A stretch of 6,575 nucleotides of DNA from Flavobacteriales bacterium (lineage in GTDB: Bacteria; Bacteroidota; Bacteroidia; Flavobacteriales_E; Vicingaceae): positions 1 through 6,575 of the forward strand of contig JAJCYN010000060.1 of NCBI GenBank assembly GCA_029262915.1, read 5' to 3'. The first letter of the stretch is position 1. Every line of letters begins with the position of its first letter. Below, piece after piece: positions 6,523 to 6,575 of the stretch. The translations under genes and the position numbers were made by a program. A model generated the notes under the pieces. It ran no database searches, was not told the DNA's origin, and saw only the letters and a list, made by a program, of their open reading frames with translations.

Positions 6523-6575
6523 ATGAAGCCTATGAAAACGATATTGATTGTTGAAGACAGTAAAATTTTATCTGA
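6523..6575 (+). CDS. Response regulator, N-terminal fragment (cut by window edge)
   Basis: Only the first 17 codons are in the window. They read TILIVEDSKIL from about residue 5, the first beta strand and acidic pocket (Glu-Asp) of a receiver domain. The frame has ATG codons at 6523 and 6532. The second gives the more usual MKTILIVED start and the first has an A-rich upstream stretch; an in-frame TAA at 6514-6516 rules out anything earlier. Output domain and full length are unknown, so it could be a single receiver, a DNA-binding regulator or part of a larger signalling protein. It is divergent from the operon and may belong to the same signalling circuit (inference). Confidence 0.7.
   Translation, partial: MKPMKTILIVEDSKILS

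Noticed and set aside
1..6575. Mobile element, CRISPR array, tRNA or rRNA
   Set aside because: No transposase, integrase, regularly spaced longer repeats, cloverleaf or rRNA-like stretch was seen. The only periodic repeat is the three 8-mers at 202-249.

Overview
The window is AT-rich and carries tightly packed genes without clear Shine-Dalgarno sequences. Its protein types fit a member of the Bacteroidota, probably a flavobacterium-like organism; this rests on composition and protein style, not on a marker gene.

Nearly all of it (288-6298) is one minus-strand block of five genes with gaps of only 1 to 17 bases, so it is almost certainly one operon read from right to left. In transcription order it encodes: a stand-alone CheY-like receiver protein with an intact phosphorylation site; a sugar transferase of the polyprenyl-phosphate hexose-1-phosphate transferase (PHPT) family, whose N-terminus is a degenerate receiver domain and whose catalytic domain carries a cysteine-rich insert; a short outer-membrane-efflux (TolC-like) protein with a single repeat; a Wzc/GumC-like polysaccharide co-polymerase with a badly eroded tyrosine-kinase domain; and a multi-spanning O-antigen polymerase/ligase-like protein. 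These look like the initiation, polymerisation, chain-length/export and outer-membrane steps of an exopolysaccharide or capsule pathway. No flippase, dedicated glycosyltransferases or Wza-type export lipoprotein are in view, so those must lie elsewhere.

The right edge (6523-6575) holds the first codons of a plus-strand gene, also starting like a response regulator and divergent from the operon. The 224 bases between them should contain both promoters. The left edge (1-287) holds no confident gene. It has several inverted repeats downstream of the operon, plus one very short hydrophobic open frame.

The unusual aspect is the combination. An active receiver sits beside an initiating transferase fused to a dead receiver with Asp replaced by Glu, while the usual control module of such pathways, the BY-kinase with its tyrosine cluster, appears inactivated. 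One reading is that control of polysaccharide assembly has moved from tyrosine phosphorylation of the co-polymerase to a two-component signal acting at the first sugar-transfer step. That is inference.
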